Positions 1 to 7,198 of a DNA stretch of 12,140 bases are shown piece by piece. Both the position numbers and the translations under genes were made by a program. Position 1 is the first letter of the stretch; each line of letters opens with the position of its first letter. The notes below the pieces were generated by a model that was not told the DNA's origin, did not search any database, and saw only the letters and a program-made list of their open reading frames with translations. The DNA is from an uncultured Acidimicrobium sp. Lineage in GTDB: Bacteria; Actinomycetota; Acidimicrobiia; Acidimicrobiales; Ilumatobacteraceae. The DNA lies in NCBI GenBank assembly GCA_903895515.1, contig CAITUB010000290.1:1-12140 (forward strand), in the 5' to 3' direction.

Positions 1-41
1 GAATTGAACGAAAGCACCCTTACAGTCAATCAGCGCTTGGG

Positions 42-1496
42 CTAATTCGGTGCTATCTCACTTGCTGAAGGGCTTCCAGAGAACCCGCCTAGGGCGTCTG
101 AAAGCGCATTCCATATGGGCCTGTACGTCGTTTGATTGGACGAATTTGCTCCATTGATAATCAGCGAAAACGACGACGCCTGATCTGCCGAAAAAGGAAC
201 AAATCCACTCAGCGCTTTGGCTCCCGTCAACGTCCCAGTTTTTCCCCGCAGCTTGCCGGCTCCAAGCGTGTCACCAAGAACATCGCGAAGCGTTCCGGTT
301 TGGCTGGCTGTTGCCAGGCCAACTCCGACTGGACCGAAGCCTCCATCCCGAGCGAGCAACGTGATCAACGTATTGCACGTAAGACGATTGCCACGATCAA
401 GTCCAGAACCATCGACGAACTGCAGAACGTCAAGAGGAATTCCCCATTCCACGAGTTTTGCCTTGATCACTTCTAAACCCGCTTCACGAGTTCCAGTTCC
501 AGAAGTTGCGAAGCCAAGTTCTTTAACTAATAGTTCAGCAGTGTTGTTATCGCTATTGGTCAACATCTCAGCGACGATGTCTGACAGCGGAAGTGAGTCA
601 ATCTTCACAATTACTGGTAAATCTTGTGGCGCAGTTCCAACCTTTGGACCACCAGTGACGGCGATTCCATTGTTTTGCAACGTGTTCGTGAATTCAGTTA
701 CTGCTCCTAAAGCGGGATTGTCTGGCTTGATTGGATTCCCTGAAACCACGCCGTCATTCACCATCAACGCACCAAGTGGTCCAACTTCAGTGCCCTTGAT
801 TCCAAGTCCGAGAGTTGGACTGAATCGCTCAGCGTCATATCTGGACTCATCGCCAACTATGGAACCGGCAATTCTTGTGATGCCTTTCGATGCGAGCGCG
901 TCAAACAAATTTTCCAATCTCGTGAAATTGAACGATGGGTATGGCTCTGTAGCGGGATAGTTGCCGGTCACCAGTAGCGGGTCGCCTCCCCCAATGAGGT
1001 ACGCATCACCGTCGATTGAATTTCCATTTGCTTGACCGACGAGAGAAGTACTGAACACAAATTCAGGCTTCAGCACATCGAGAGCAACCATGGCAACAAC
1101 TAATTTCATGTTGCTTGCTGGCAGCAGGGGCATGTCTGGATTTACGTTGACAATGCGGGTGCCTTCAATTTCAATTGCGAGACAAGATTCAGCAGGAAGC
1201 CTGTTGCTTAATGCAGTGAGCTGAGTTCGAAGTGATCGAAAACGAACATCGTGTGACAGCGTTTGTGGTGTACGTCGTGCATTGATGATTGGAGCTGACA
1301 ATGATTGCAATTCCGCACTACTTGCAATTGGAGTAACAGCCTGAGCGACACCGTGGACAAACTTCCAAGAAATTCCAAGCGTGAGTGCACCAAACAGCGT
1401 TACCGACGCAAGCAGAGAGCCAACTACACGAACAGATCCGACGCGAACCTTCTTACGTGCTCGTTGAATACTGTTCGAATCGTCTACGAGATTCAT
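42..1496 (-). CDS. dacB: D-alanyl-D-alanine carboxypeptidase/endopeptidase, PBP4 (S13) family, membrane-anchored
   Basis: Penicillin-binding protein of the PBP4/S13 class, which trims or cleaves D-Ala-containing peptide stems and cross-links of peptidoglycan outside the membrane. All three active-site motifs are visible in the 484-residue product: SxxK as S128-N-M-K131 (nucleophile and base), S315-D-N317, and K419-T-G421. A basic N-terminus (RARKKVR) is followed by one hydrophobic segment at about residues 22-44, which looks like a signal anchor with the catalytic part outside. The SxxK-to-SDN distance is about 187 residues, shorter than in E. coli PBP4, so the inserted domains are probably reduced. 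I chose the ATG at 1496 because it overlaps the stop of the upstream acyl-CoA synthetase as ATGA; the reading frame stays open 26 codons further upstream, but that part lies inside the neighbouring gene and has no family character. No Shine-Dalgarno is seen, so translation is probably coupled. Family assignment is firm; which activity dominates cannot be told. Confidence 0.93.
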   Translation of the reverse strand: MNLVDDSNSIQRARKKVRVGSVRVVGSLLASVTLFGALTLGISWKFVHGVAQAVTPIASSAELQSLSAPIINARRTPQTLSHDVRFRSLRTQLTALSNRLPAESCLAIEIEGTRIVNVNPDMPLLPASNMKLVVAMVALDVLKPEFVFSTSLVGQANGNSIDGDAYLIGGGDPLLVTGNYPATEPYPSFNFTRLENLFDALASKGITRIAGSIVGDESRYDAERFSPTLGLGIKGTEVGPLGALMVNDGVVSGNPIKPDNPALGAVTEFTNTLQNNGIAVTGGPKVGTAPQDLPVIVKIDSLPLSDIVAEMLTNSDNNTAELLVKELGFATSGTGTREAGLEVIKAKLVEWGIPLDVLQFVDGSGLDRGNRLTCNTLITLLARDGGFGPVGVGLATASQTGTLRDVLGDTLGAGKLRGKTGTLTGAKALSGFVPFSADQASSFSLIINGANSSNQTTYRPIWNALSDALGGFSGSPSASEIAPN

Positions 1497-3664
1497 TGTG
1501 CAATACCGCGGTACCGTGCATACTCGTAGAGATGAGCAAGGCTTGTCGCCGCGCGCGCTCCAGTCGGATAGCAATACGCACCGGAATCACGTACCGACGC
1601 AGGACCAGAATTCTTCGGGTCGGTAACTGCGAGTTCAGTCGCAATAAGAATTGGCTTGCCGTGTTTACGTGAAACTTCCCGAGCAGTAATCGCATACCGT
1701 TCATCCTGCTTTTCGTGATAAGCAACTATTCGTTCCAAGCCGTGATCAGGGTAATAAGTACCTGCCCTCATCATTTTTGCTTGGTTACTTTGAATTCCTA
1801 TCCCGAGGAAGATGACTGCGTCTATTGATTCATGACCAGCGACGATGTCCATAATTTCCGTCACCGTGTCGCGAGTTTCCCCGCCAGCGCAGTCGATTGG
1901 ATTGTTACGGCTCCAACGAGGTGGAAGAAGTGCCGAAAGCTGTGACATCAGATCGTCAGAAAGGTCAACGAGGTCGAGAACTCCATCACGGGCAATTGCA
2001 TCTGCTGTTACCACTCCCCAGCCACCAACGGTCGTCAAAACTGCAACTCGGTTTCCGCGGGGCAAAGGTTGAGTTGCAAATGTTGCCGCTGAATCGAATG
2101 CTTCTTCAACGGACGAAACTTTGATTGCCCCTGCAGAGCGGGTTGCTCCGAGGAATACGCGATCGTTGCTCGCCATCGCACCGGTGTGGCTTTGTGCAGC
2201 TTTAGAACCAGCGGCTGTTGCACCACCCTTTAAAACAACGAGCGGCTTCACCGCAGTGATGTGTTTCATTGCTTGAAGCAGCGATTCACCGTTGCCGACA
2301 TTTTCTATGTAAGTGAGCGCAACTTTCGTTTCGTCATCGCCTGCGAAATAGTGCAAAAAGTTTTCAACACTGACTTGTGTTGCGTTGCCGGCAGAAATAG
2401 CCCTCGCTATGCCAACTCCAGATTGTTGTGAGTAATTCAAAAAGCTCGACACAAAGTTCCCACTTTGCGACGCAACGGAGATACCGCCAGATGGAGGGTA
2501 TGGAGCGACAATCTGCAGACATAACGATGATGGTGTGCTCACCACTCCCTGACCATTAGGACCGGCGATAAGCATTTCGAGAGAGTTAGCTAGCTCGAGT
2601 AACGAAGCCTCAGCCGTCTCCCCTGCTTCTCCCGATTCTCGATACCCAGCACTGGCTATGAAGGCACTTCGTATTCCAAGTTGCGCGCATTGTTTCAGTA
2701 ATGCTTCGTTCGAACTTGCTGGTGTGCAGAAAAAGGCGAGGTCAATCTCTCCAGGTGGCAATTCAGAGAGATCTGCAACGGTCTGGACACCCAAGATGTT
2801 TTCGCGTTGCAAATTTGTCGCAAAAACCTTGCCAGCGAAGCTATTCACAAGAGCATTGTGGAGAGAAACGAAACCAAATTTGCCGGGGTGGCTAGAGGCA
2901 CCGATCACGACAATGGCGCGTGGGTTAAACAATGCATTGAAATGTTCTTGAGAAGGTGCGAACGAGTGACTTTTTCCATTCAAGGGGTCACTCTGCGTTC
3001 TACCGTTTTCGATGAGTGCGTCAACTGCAACGAGCGATCCGTCACTGCGAGCAATCAGCGGGTTGATGTCAAGGGATTCGATTTCAGGATGCGCCGCACA
3101 AACCTGGCCCATGCTGGTCAACACCGTTGCTAACTGTGTTCGGTTAATGGGTTGGGAGCCACGAAACGCACCGAGTATCGATTGATGGTGCACTTCATCG
3201 ATCATCTGCATTGCTTGCTCGAACGTCACAGGAAGTGGTCGAAGCACAACATCATCAATTGCCTCGGCGAAGATGCCTCCTATGCCAAGAGCAACCATGT
3301 ATCCGAACTGCGGGTCATTGATAACACCGATGATCAGTTCTCGATCGCCCTTCACCATTTCCGCAACGAGAAACGAAACGTCGCCATCATGTTCCGTGAC
3401 AAGTGCCATGAGGTCGCCACAGGCTTGGTCAGCTTTTGTGGCATCAGTGATATTCAGACGAACAAGACCGCGCTCAGTCTTGTGAGCAATGTGGTCTCCA
3501 GAAAGCTTGATGACAACTGGATATCCAATGGCATTGGCCGCCTCGATCGCCTGAGCGATAGATGAACACACTGTCTCCTGAGCGAACGGAACACCAAACT
3601 GCAAAAGCAGTTGTTTCGAAGCGGCTTCAGAGAGAGTCGACTGGTTTGCCACAGGCTCAAACAT
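1493..3664 (-). CDS. Acyl-CoA synthetase (ADP/GDP-forming), single chain with ATP-grasp domain first
   Basis: Member of the NDP-forming acyl-CoA synthetase superfamily (acetate-CoA ligase, ADP-forming, and relatives), which interconvert acyl-CoA plus NDP plus phosphate with free acid, CoA and NTP through a phosphohistidine. Domains of the 723-residue product in order: ATP-grasp (about 1-225, with the HKTE loop at His61 and ESLDINPLI at 196-204), CoA-binding Rossmann domain (about 240-340, VIGASSHPGKFG at 253-264), then the ligase flavodoxin-like domains (about 360-723, SQSGNF at 399-404). The phosphorylated histidine of the family is His493 in QSHTGAM. Most single-chain relatives have the CoA-binding part first and ATP-grasp last; here the order is reversed. 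There is no GNAT acetyltransferase domain, so it is not a Pat-type protein acetyltransferase. Substrate is unknown (short-chain or aromatic acids are possible). The ATG at 3664 has no clear Shine-Dalgarno. It overlaps dacB by 4 bases at its 3' end. Confidence 0.9.
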   Translation of the reverse strand: MFEPVANQSTLSEAASKQLLLQFGVPFAQETVCSSIAQAIEAANAIGYPVVIKLSGDHIAHKTERGLVRLNITDATKADQACGDLMALVTEHDGDVSFLVAEMVKGDRELIIGVINDPQFGYMVALGIGGIFAEAIDDVVLRPLPVTFEQAMQMIDEVHHQSILGAFRGSQPINRTQLATVLTSMGQVCAAHPEIESLDINPLIARSDGSLVAVDALIENGRTQSDPLNGKSHSFAPSQEHFNALFNPRAIVVIGASSHPGKFGFVSLHNALVNSFAGKVFATNLQRENILGVQTVADLSELPPGEIDLAFFCTPASSNEALLKQCAQLGIRSAFIASAGYRESGEAGETAEASLLELANSLEMLIAGPNGQGVVSTPSSLCLQIVAPYPPSGGISVASQSGNFVSSFLNYSQQSGVGIARAISAGNATQVSVENFLHYFAGDDETKVALTYIENVGNGESLLQAMKHITAVKPLVVLKGGATAAGSKAAQSHTGAMASNDRVFLGATRSAGAIKVSSVEEAFDSAATFATQPLPRGNRVAVLTTVGGWGVVTADAIARDGVLDLVDLSDDLMSQLSALLPPRWSRNNPIDCAGGETRDTVTEIMDIVAGHESIDAVIFLGIGIQSNQAKMMRAGTYYPDHGLERIVAYHEKQDERYAITAREVSRKHGKPILIATELAVTDPKNSGPASVRDSGAYCYPTGARAATSLAHLYEYARYRGIAQ

Positions 3665-3686
3665 TAGTTGACCGATGCGTAGGCAC

Positions 3687-3692
3687 TACCCT
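3687..3692 (+). promoter_or_regulatory. Putative -10 element (TACCCT) for a leaderless transcript
   Basis: TACCCT fits the TANNNT consensus of actinobacterial -10 elements and is followed by 6 nt and then the GTG at 3699, so transcription would begin at or next to the start codon. A TTGACC at 3668-3673 is too close (13 nt) to be a standard -35. It lies in the 34-bp gap between the divergent acyl-CoA synthetase and this gene. The same spacing recurs at 4117 and 8384, which raises my confidence; it remains inference. Confidence 0.45.
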
Positions 3693-3698
3693 TGTCCC

Positions 3699-4097
3699 GT
3701 GCACATCGTGTCAACAGTGTTCATTGAGTCCTTCGAAATGAGGCAGGCACCTGGTCCGTCTTCACGGATCGATATCACCGGAATTTATTTCTCCCTTGCC
3801 GCTCCCTCGCTTCCTCCAGTCACGGTTGATCCCCATCTCATGGCGTTGATCTTTTGTCCGCTTGGCGAACCCGGCAATGGTGTCTTCGAGGTGGTCTTCC
3901 GAAAAGGTATTAACGAAGAATCAGAACAATTGGCTCGCAATGTAAGTCCATTCACCGTGGAGCCTGGCAAATTTACGTACCGACTTGTTCGCGGGGAAAT
4001 TGAGCTCCAAGAACTAGGGCAAATATTTGCCCACTGTCGCGTCGACCATGGCGATTGGTCCATTGTTCCGCTCACATTGTTGCCTCCGGTTGCGTAA
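3699..4097 (+). CDS. Small conserved-looking protein of unknown function, resembles DUF6941
   Basis: The 132-residue product has no recognised catalytic motif. An alternating hydrophobic pattern and a proline-rich turn (APSLPP, about residues 35-40) suggest a beta-sandwich. The layout, with a short N-terminal strand, an ITGIYFSLAAPSLPP-like stretch, then paired strands (HLMALIFCPLGEPG; PGKFTYRLVRGEIEL; WSIVPLTLLPP), reminds me of the DUF6941 family, whose function is unknown; this is recollection, not a search result. There is no signal peptide or membrane segment, so it is probably cytoplasmic. An ATG at 3675 would add 8 residues, but I prefer the GTG at 3699 because a TACCCT element sits 6 nt upstream and the N-terminus then reads MHIVSTVFIESFEMR, a plausible strand. 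It is the first gene of the run containing tkt and tal and ends 19 nt before tkt. A 155-codon opposite-strand frame over it looks like a shadow. Confidence 0.7.
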   Translation: MHIVSTVFIESFEMRQAPGPSSRIDITGIYFSLAAPSLPPVTVDPHLMALIFCPLGEPGNGVFEVVFRKGINEESEQLARNVSPFTVEPGKFTYRLVRGEIELQELGQIFAHCRVDHGDWSIVPLTLLPPVA

Positions 4098-4104
4098 TCG
4101 GAAC

Positions 4105-4110
4105 TACAGT
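4105..4110 (+). promoter_or_regulatory. Putative -10 element (TACAGT) for leaderless transketolase transcript
   Basis: TACAGT matches TANNNT and is followed by exactly 6 nt (CGCGCC) and the GTG at 4117. It fits inside the 19-bp gap after the preceding gene, so tkt may have its own promoter in addition to read-through. The identical hexamer and spacing occur on the minus strand before the GTG at 8384. No good -35 is seen. The position also decides the tkt start codon. Confidence 0.5.
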
Positions 4111-4116
4111 CGCGCC

Positions 4117-6087
4117 GTGACTTCTTCTGCATCATTAACTCCAGAAATAGACGCTCAGGCCATTGCCCTGATACGTGGATTGGCCATGGATGCCCCGCTT
4201 TATGCAAAGAGCGGCCACCAAGGAACAGCGATGGCATTGGCGCCACTTGCACATGTTCTGTACAGCAGGGTGTTGCGCCATGCGCCTCAGGAATCTCAGT
4301 GGAGAAATCGCGATCGCTTCATTCTGTCGAACGGTCACGCCTCAATATTGCAATACGCGATGTTGTTCCTCAATGGTTACGGACTCGAAATCGACGACAT
4401 CAAAGCATTCCGCCAATGGGACTCACAGACGCCTGGACACCCAGAGGTTGGACACACAAATGGTGTTGAAGTAACCACAGGTCCATTGGGACAAGGTTTC
4501 GCCAATGCAGTGGGCATGGCTATTGCCGAGCGCAACCTTCGCGAACGTTTTGGCCAAGACCTCATGGACCACCACACCTTCGTGCTTGCAGGCGATGGAT
4601 GCTTCATGGAAGGAATTAGTCATGAAGCGGCTTCACTCGCGGGTCACCTTGGTCTTGATCGGTTGGTCTGTGTTTTTGATGACAACGGAATAACTATTGA
4701 CGGCAGTACATCGCTCACATGTTCAGACGATGTTGCGAAACGGTTCGCAAGTTATGGCTGGAACGTGATTCAGGGTGGAGAAATTGGCGAGGACCTTGAC
4801 GCATTAGAGGCAATGCTGACGTCTGCACGCAAACACACAGGTCAGCCAACGCTGTGCATTCTGAAAACTCACATTGGGTATCCGTCGCCAGATTTCACTG
4901 ACGCACATGAAGCCCATGGAAACCCATTTACCGCAGAACATGTGTCTAAGACGAAGGCGCACATGGGAATTCCTGACGAACCATTCTGGGCACCGAACGA
5001 CGTCGTGTCCCAGTGTCGTGCGCATGCTGCAAACAAAGGTGCCGCTCTGCTCAGCGAATACGACAGCGCTACTGCACACGCTGAAGGCAAACACGGCTTC
5101 GATCAGTGCTGGTCAGAACCTCAAGGAGACGCAGTAGCTGATTTGATGCCATCGTTCGCTCAAGATTCAACTCTTGCCACCCGGCAAGCAATTCAGCAAT
5201 GCATCGAAGCAAGTGCTTCTGTCCTTCCTGGATTACTCATCGGATCAGCCGACCTCACGGGAAATACCGGTGTAAAGGTGAAGTCAGTCGGCGCGCAATC
5301 GAAGCAGCTTCCAACTGGTCAACAGGTGTATTTCGGAATTCGCGAACATGCAATGGGTGCGGCAATGGTTGGCATGGCTCTGCATGGTGGAACCATTCCT
5401 GTTGGCGGTACGTTTTTCGTGTTCGCCGATTACATGCGACCAGCGATTCGACTCGCTGCGCTCAGCAAAGCCCGCGTCATTTTCGTGTTTACTCACGACT
5501 CAGTAGGCGTCGGCGAGGATGGACCGACGCACCAACCGATCGAACATCTCGCGAGTCTTCGCGTGATTCCAGGTCTGCAGGTCATTCGACCTGCAGATTC
5601 AAACGAGACGAAGGTTGCTTGGGAGTGCGCACTCACCTATCCGGGTCCAACTGCACTTGTGCTGAGTCGCCAGTCATTGCCAATCACCACCGATGGCGAT
5701 GCAGTTCGCTATGGAGCAGAGATCGTCGTCGAGTCTGAGAAGGCACAAATTGTCTTGGTCGGAACGGGCAGCGAGGTTTCTGTCTGTGTCGATGCTGCAA
5801 AACTATTAAAGGATTCCGGGGTGGAAGCAAGCGTCGTTTCAATGCCATCTTTCGATCGATTCGAGATGCAACCTTCTCAGTATCGCGATTCTGTTTTTCC
5901 AGCCAATGTTCCCGTCCTATCTGTGGAGGCTGGCGTGACATTTGGTTGGTCGCAGTATGCCGATGCAAGTGTTGGCATCGATCGATTTGGAGCGAGTGCA
6001 CCAGGATCAACCGTGATGAGCAAGCTTGGAATTTCAGTTCAAAATGTTGTGGAGCGAGCTCAAGAACTGATGAATAGGTCGAAGTAG
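4117..6087 (+). CDS. tkt: Transketolase
   Basis: Thiamine-diphosphate enzyme of the non-oxidative pentose phosphate pathway; it moves two-carbon ketol units between sugar phosphates in the cytoplasm. The 656-residue product is of normal family length. Visible landmarks: KSGHQGTA (His34), SNGHAS (His74), the ThDP/metal motif GDG at 159-161 ending in DDN (Asn190), the catalytic Glu410 in GIREHAMG, and the FTHDSVGVGEDGPTHQP segment with His460. The frame is open further upstream to 4027, but that part lies inside the preceding gene and has no transketolase character, so I start at the GTG at 4117, which gives MTSSASLTPEID and has TACAGT 6 nt upstream. No Shine-Dalgarno is seen. Transaldolase follows after 4 nt, so the two pathway enzymes are almost certainly co-transcribed. 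A strong inverted repeat lies inside the gene at 5574-5597. Identification is firm. Confidence 0.97.
   Translation: MTSSASLTPEIDAQAIALIRGLAMDAPLYAKSGHQGTAMALAPLAHVLYSRVLRHAPQESQWRNRDRFILSNGHASILQYAMLFLNGYGLEIDDIKAFRQWDSQTPGHPEVGHTNGVEVTTGPLGQGFANAVGMAIAERNLRERFGQDLMDHHTFVLAGDGCFMEGISHEAASLAGHLGLDRLVCVFDDNGITIDGSTSLTCSDDVAKRFASYGWNVIQGGEIGEDLDALEAMLTSARKHTGQPTLCILKTHIGYPSPDFTDAHEAHGNPFTAEHVSKTKAHMGIPDEPFWAPNDVVSQCRAHAANKGAALLSEYDSATAHAEGKHGFDQCWSEPQGDAVADLMPSFAQDSTLATRQAIQQCIEASASVLPGLLIGSADLTGNTGVKVKSVGAQSKQLPTGQQVYFGIREHAMGAAMVGMALHGGTIPVGGTFFVFADYMRPAIRLAALSKARVIFVFTHDSVGVGEDGPTHQPIEHLASLRVIPGLQVIRPADSNETKVAWECALTYPGPTALVLSRQSLPITTDGDAVRYGAEIVVESEKAQIVLVGTGSEVSVCVDAAKLLKDSGVEASVVSMPSFDRFEMQPSQYRDSVFPANVPVLSVEAGVTFGWSQYADASVGIDRFGASAPGSTVMSKLGISVQNVVERAQELMNRSK
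5574..5597 (+). repeat. Perfect 10-bp inverted repeat with 4-nt loop inside tkt
   Basis: Arms TCTGCAGGTC (5574-5583) and GACCTGCAGA (5588-5597) pair perfectly around the loop ATTC; two further G-U pairs are possible in RNA (5572-5573 with 5598-5599). It lies in codons for GLQVIRPADS of transketolase. No T-run follows, so it is not an intrinsic terminator. With equal base frequencies a perfect 10-bp stem with a short loop is expected less than once in a window of this size. It could be an RNA structure, a binding site or chance. Confidence 0.7.
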
Positions 6088-6091
6088 TTTC

Positions 6092-7192
6092 ATGCCGAGC
6101 AATCGCCTCTCTGAATTATTTGAAATTGCTGGTCAGAGCCCATGGCTCGACAACTTGAAGCGGGAGTACATCGTTAATGGAGACTTTGAACGAGTGCTCG
6201 CTTCTGGCATTCGGGGTTTGACCTCGAACCCAACAATTTTTCAGAAAGCAATTCAAGGGTCAGCCTTGTACGACGAACAATTTGACCAGTCAACACAGCG
6301 CGGGCTTTCCACTGAAGATACCTATTGGGAACTTGTTATTTCAGACATAGTCGGTGCCCTTGACATTTTTGGCCCTCTGTACGTTTCGTCTTCTGGACTA
6401 GATGGCTTTGTCAGCGTCGAAGTTTCGCCGGAGCTCGCTCATGACAAGGCCGGAACAGTCACAGCTGCCCAAGAACTCCATGATCGGATCTCTCGATCCA
6501 ATGTGATGATCAAGGTGCCAGCAACACAAGCGTGCATTCCTGCAATTGAGGAAATTATTAGCCGAGGAATCAACGTCAACGTCACACTTATTTTCGGACT
6601 AGATCGATATCAACAAGTGATGGACGCATATATTCGTGGCCTGCAGAAACTTGCTCAGAACAATCCATCCAAAGTTCAAGATGTCGCTTCAGTAGCGAGT
6701 TTTTTCATCTCAAGAGTTGATTCGGAGATCGATAAGCGACTCGACGGTATTGGAAGCGACGAAGCTCTGCAACTGCGTGGCAAGGCTGCCATTGCACAGG
6801 CAAAGGTTGCCTACGAGATGTTTGAAAAGACGTTCAGTGGCGATGCGTGGAGATCACTCGCAAAACTTGGCGCACAGGTGCAAAGGCCACTGTGGGCATC
6901 TACCAGCACAAAGAATCCTGCGTATCCAGACACCATGTATGTCGATGAGCTCATTGGCGCGCACTCTGTCAACACTCTTCCCGATGCAACGATGGAAGCA
7001 TTCAGCGATCATGGATCAATTGCCGAAACCGTTACCAATGATGTCGACGGCGCACGCAATATCCTGCGTGCCCTGCAGCATGTGGGTATCGATATGACGG
7101 CGATTGCGGATCAACTGGAACATGAAGGCGTTGTGTCCTTCCAGCAAAGTTTCAATGACTTGCTTGCGGTTCTTGAAGCCAAGAGAAAATAG
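6092..7192 (+). CDS. tal: Transaldolase
   Basis: Class I aldolase-type enzyme of the non-oxidative pentose phosphate pathway; it moves a dihydroxyacetone unit between sedoheptulose 7-phosphate and glyceraldehyde 3-phosphate through a Schiff base. The 366-residue product matches the longer actinobacterial/cyanobacterial type. Landmarks in order: TSNPTIF at 44-50, SVEVSP at 108-113, the Schiff-base lysine Lys141 in NVMIKVPAT, NVNVTLIF at 161-168, a SVASFFISRVDSEID segment, and a C-terminal ASTSTKNPAYPDTMYVDELIG stretch close to the phosphate site. The ATG at 6092 is 4 nt after the transketolase stop; only a weak AGGT lies upstream at 6076-6079, so translation probably depends on re-initiation after tkt. 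The LOG-family gene follows after 6 nt. Fusion with glucose-6-phosphate isomerase, known in some bacteria, is absent. Identification is firm. Confidence 0.96.
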   Translation: MPSNRLSELFEIAGQSPWLDNLKREYIVNGDFERVLASGIRGLTSNPTIFQKAIQGSALYDEQFDQSTQRGLSTEDTYWELVISDIVGALDIFGPLYVSSSGLDGFVSVEVSPELAHDKAGTVTAAQELHDRISRSNVMIKVPATQACIPAIEEIISRGINVNVTLIFGLDRYQQVMDAYIRGLQKLAQNNPSKVQDVASVASFFISRVDSEIDKRLDGIGSDEALQLRGKAAIAQAKVAYEMFEKTFSGDAWRSLAKLGAQVQRPLWASTSTKNPAYPDTMYVDELIGAHSVNTLPDATMEAFSDHGSIAETVTNDVDGARNILRALQHVGIDMTAIADQLEHEGVVSFQQSFNDLLAVLEAKRK

Positions 7193-7198
7193 CAATCA

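Noticed and set aside
1..41. Possible start or end of another gene at the left edge
   Set aside because: One minus-strand frame stays open to the edge (reading DSTELAQALIDCKG...) but has no ATG, GTG or TTG, and a short plus-strand frame ends in TAA at 43-45. Too little sequence to support either.
217..960. Long open frame (247 codons) on the plus strand opposite dacB
   Set aside because: It is antisense to a gene with all three PBP motifs, and its product is low-complexity (Pro/Ser/Val-rich) with no domain; it is a shadow frame.
1493..3664. Pat-type protein acetyltransferase or frameshifted two-subunit synthetase
   Set aside because: No GNAT domain is present and all synthetase domains are in one uninterrupted frame.
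3668..3692. Full sigma-70 promoter TTGACC plus TACCCT
   Set aside because: The spacer is 13 bp, too short for a standard -35/-10 pair; only the -10 element is kept.
3785..4252. 155-codon minus-strand frame over the 132-aa gene and the start of tkt
   Set aside because: It crosses into the well-supported transketolase gene and lacks protein-like features, while the plus-strand frame has strand-like periodicity and a promoter-like element at its start.
5199..5738. 179-codon plus-strand frame inside tkt
   Set aside because: It lies wholly within transketolase codons for conserved catalytic segments; its composition (Arg/Cys/Ser-rich) is typical of an out-of-frame read.
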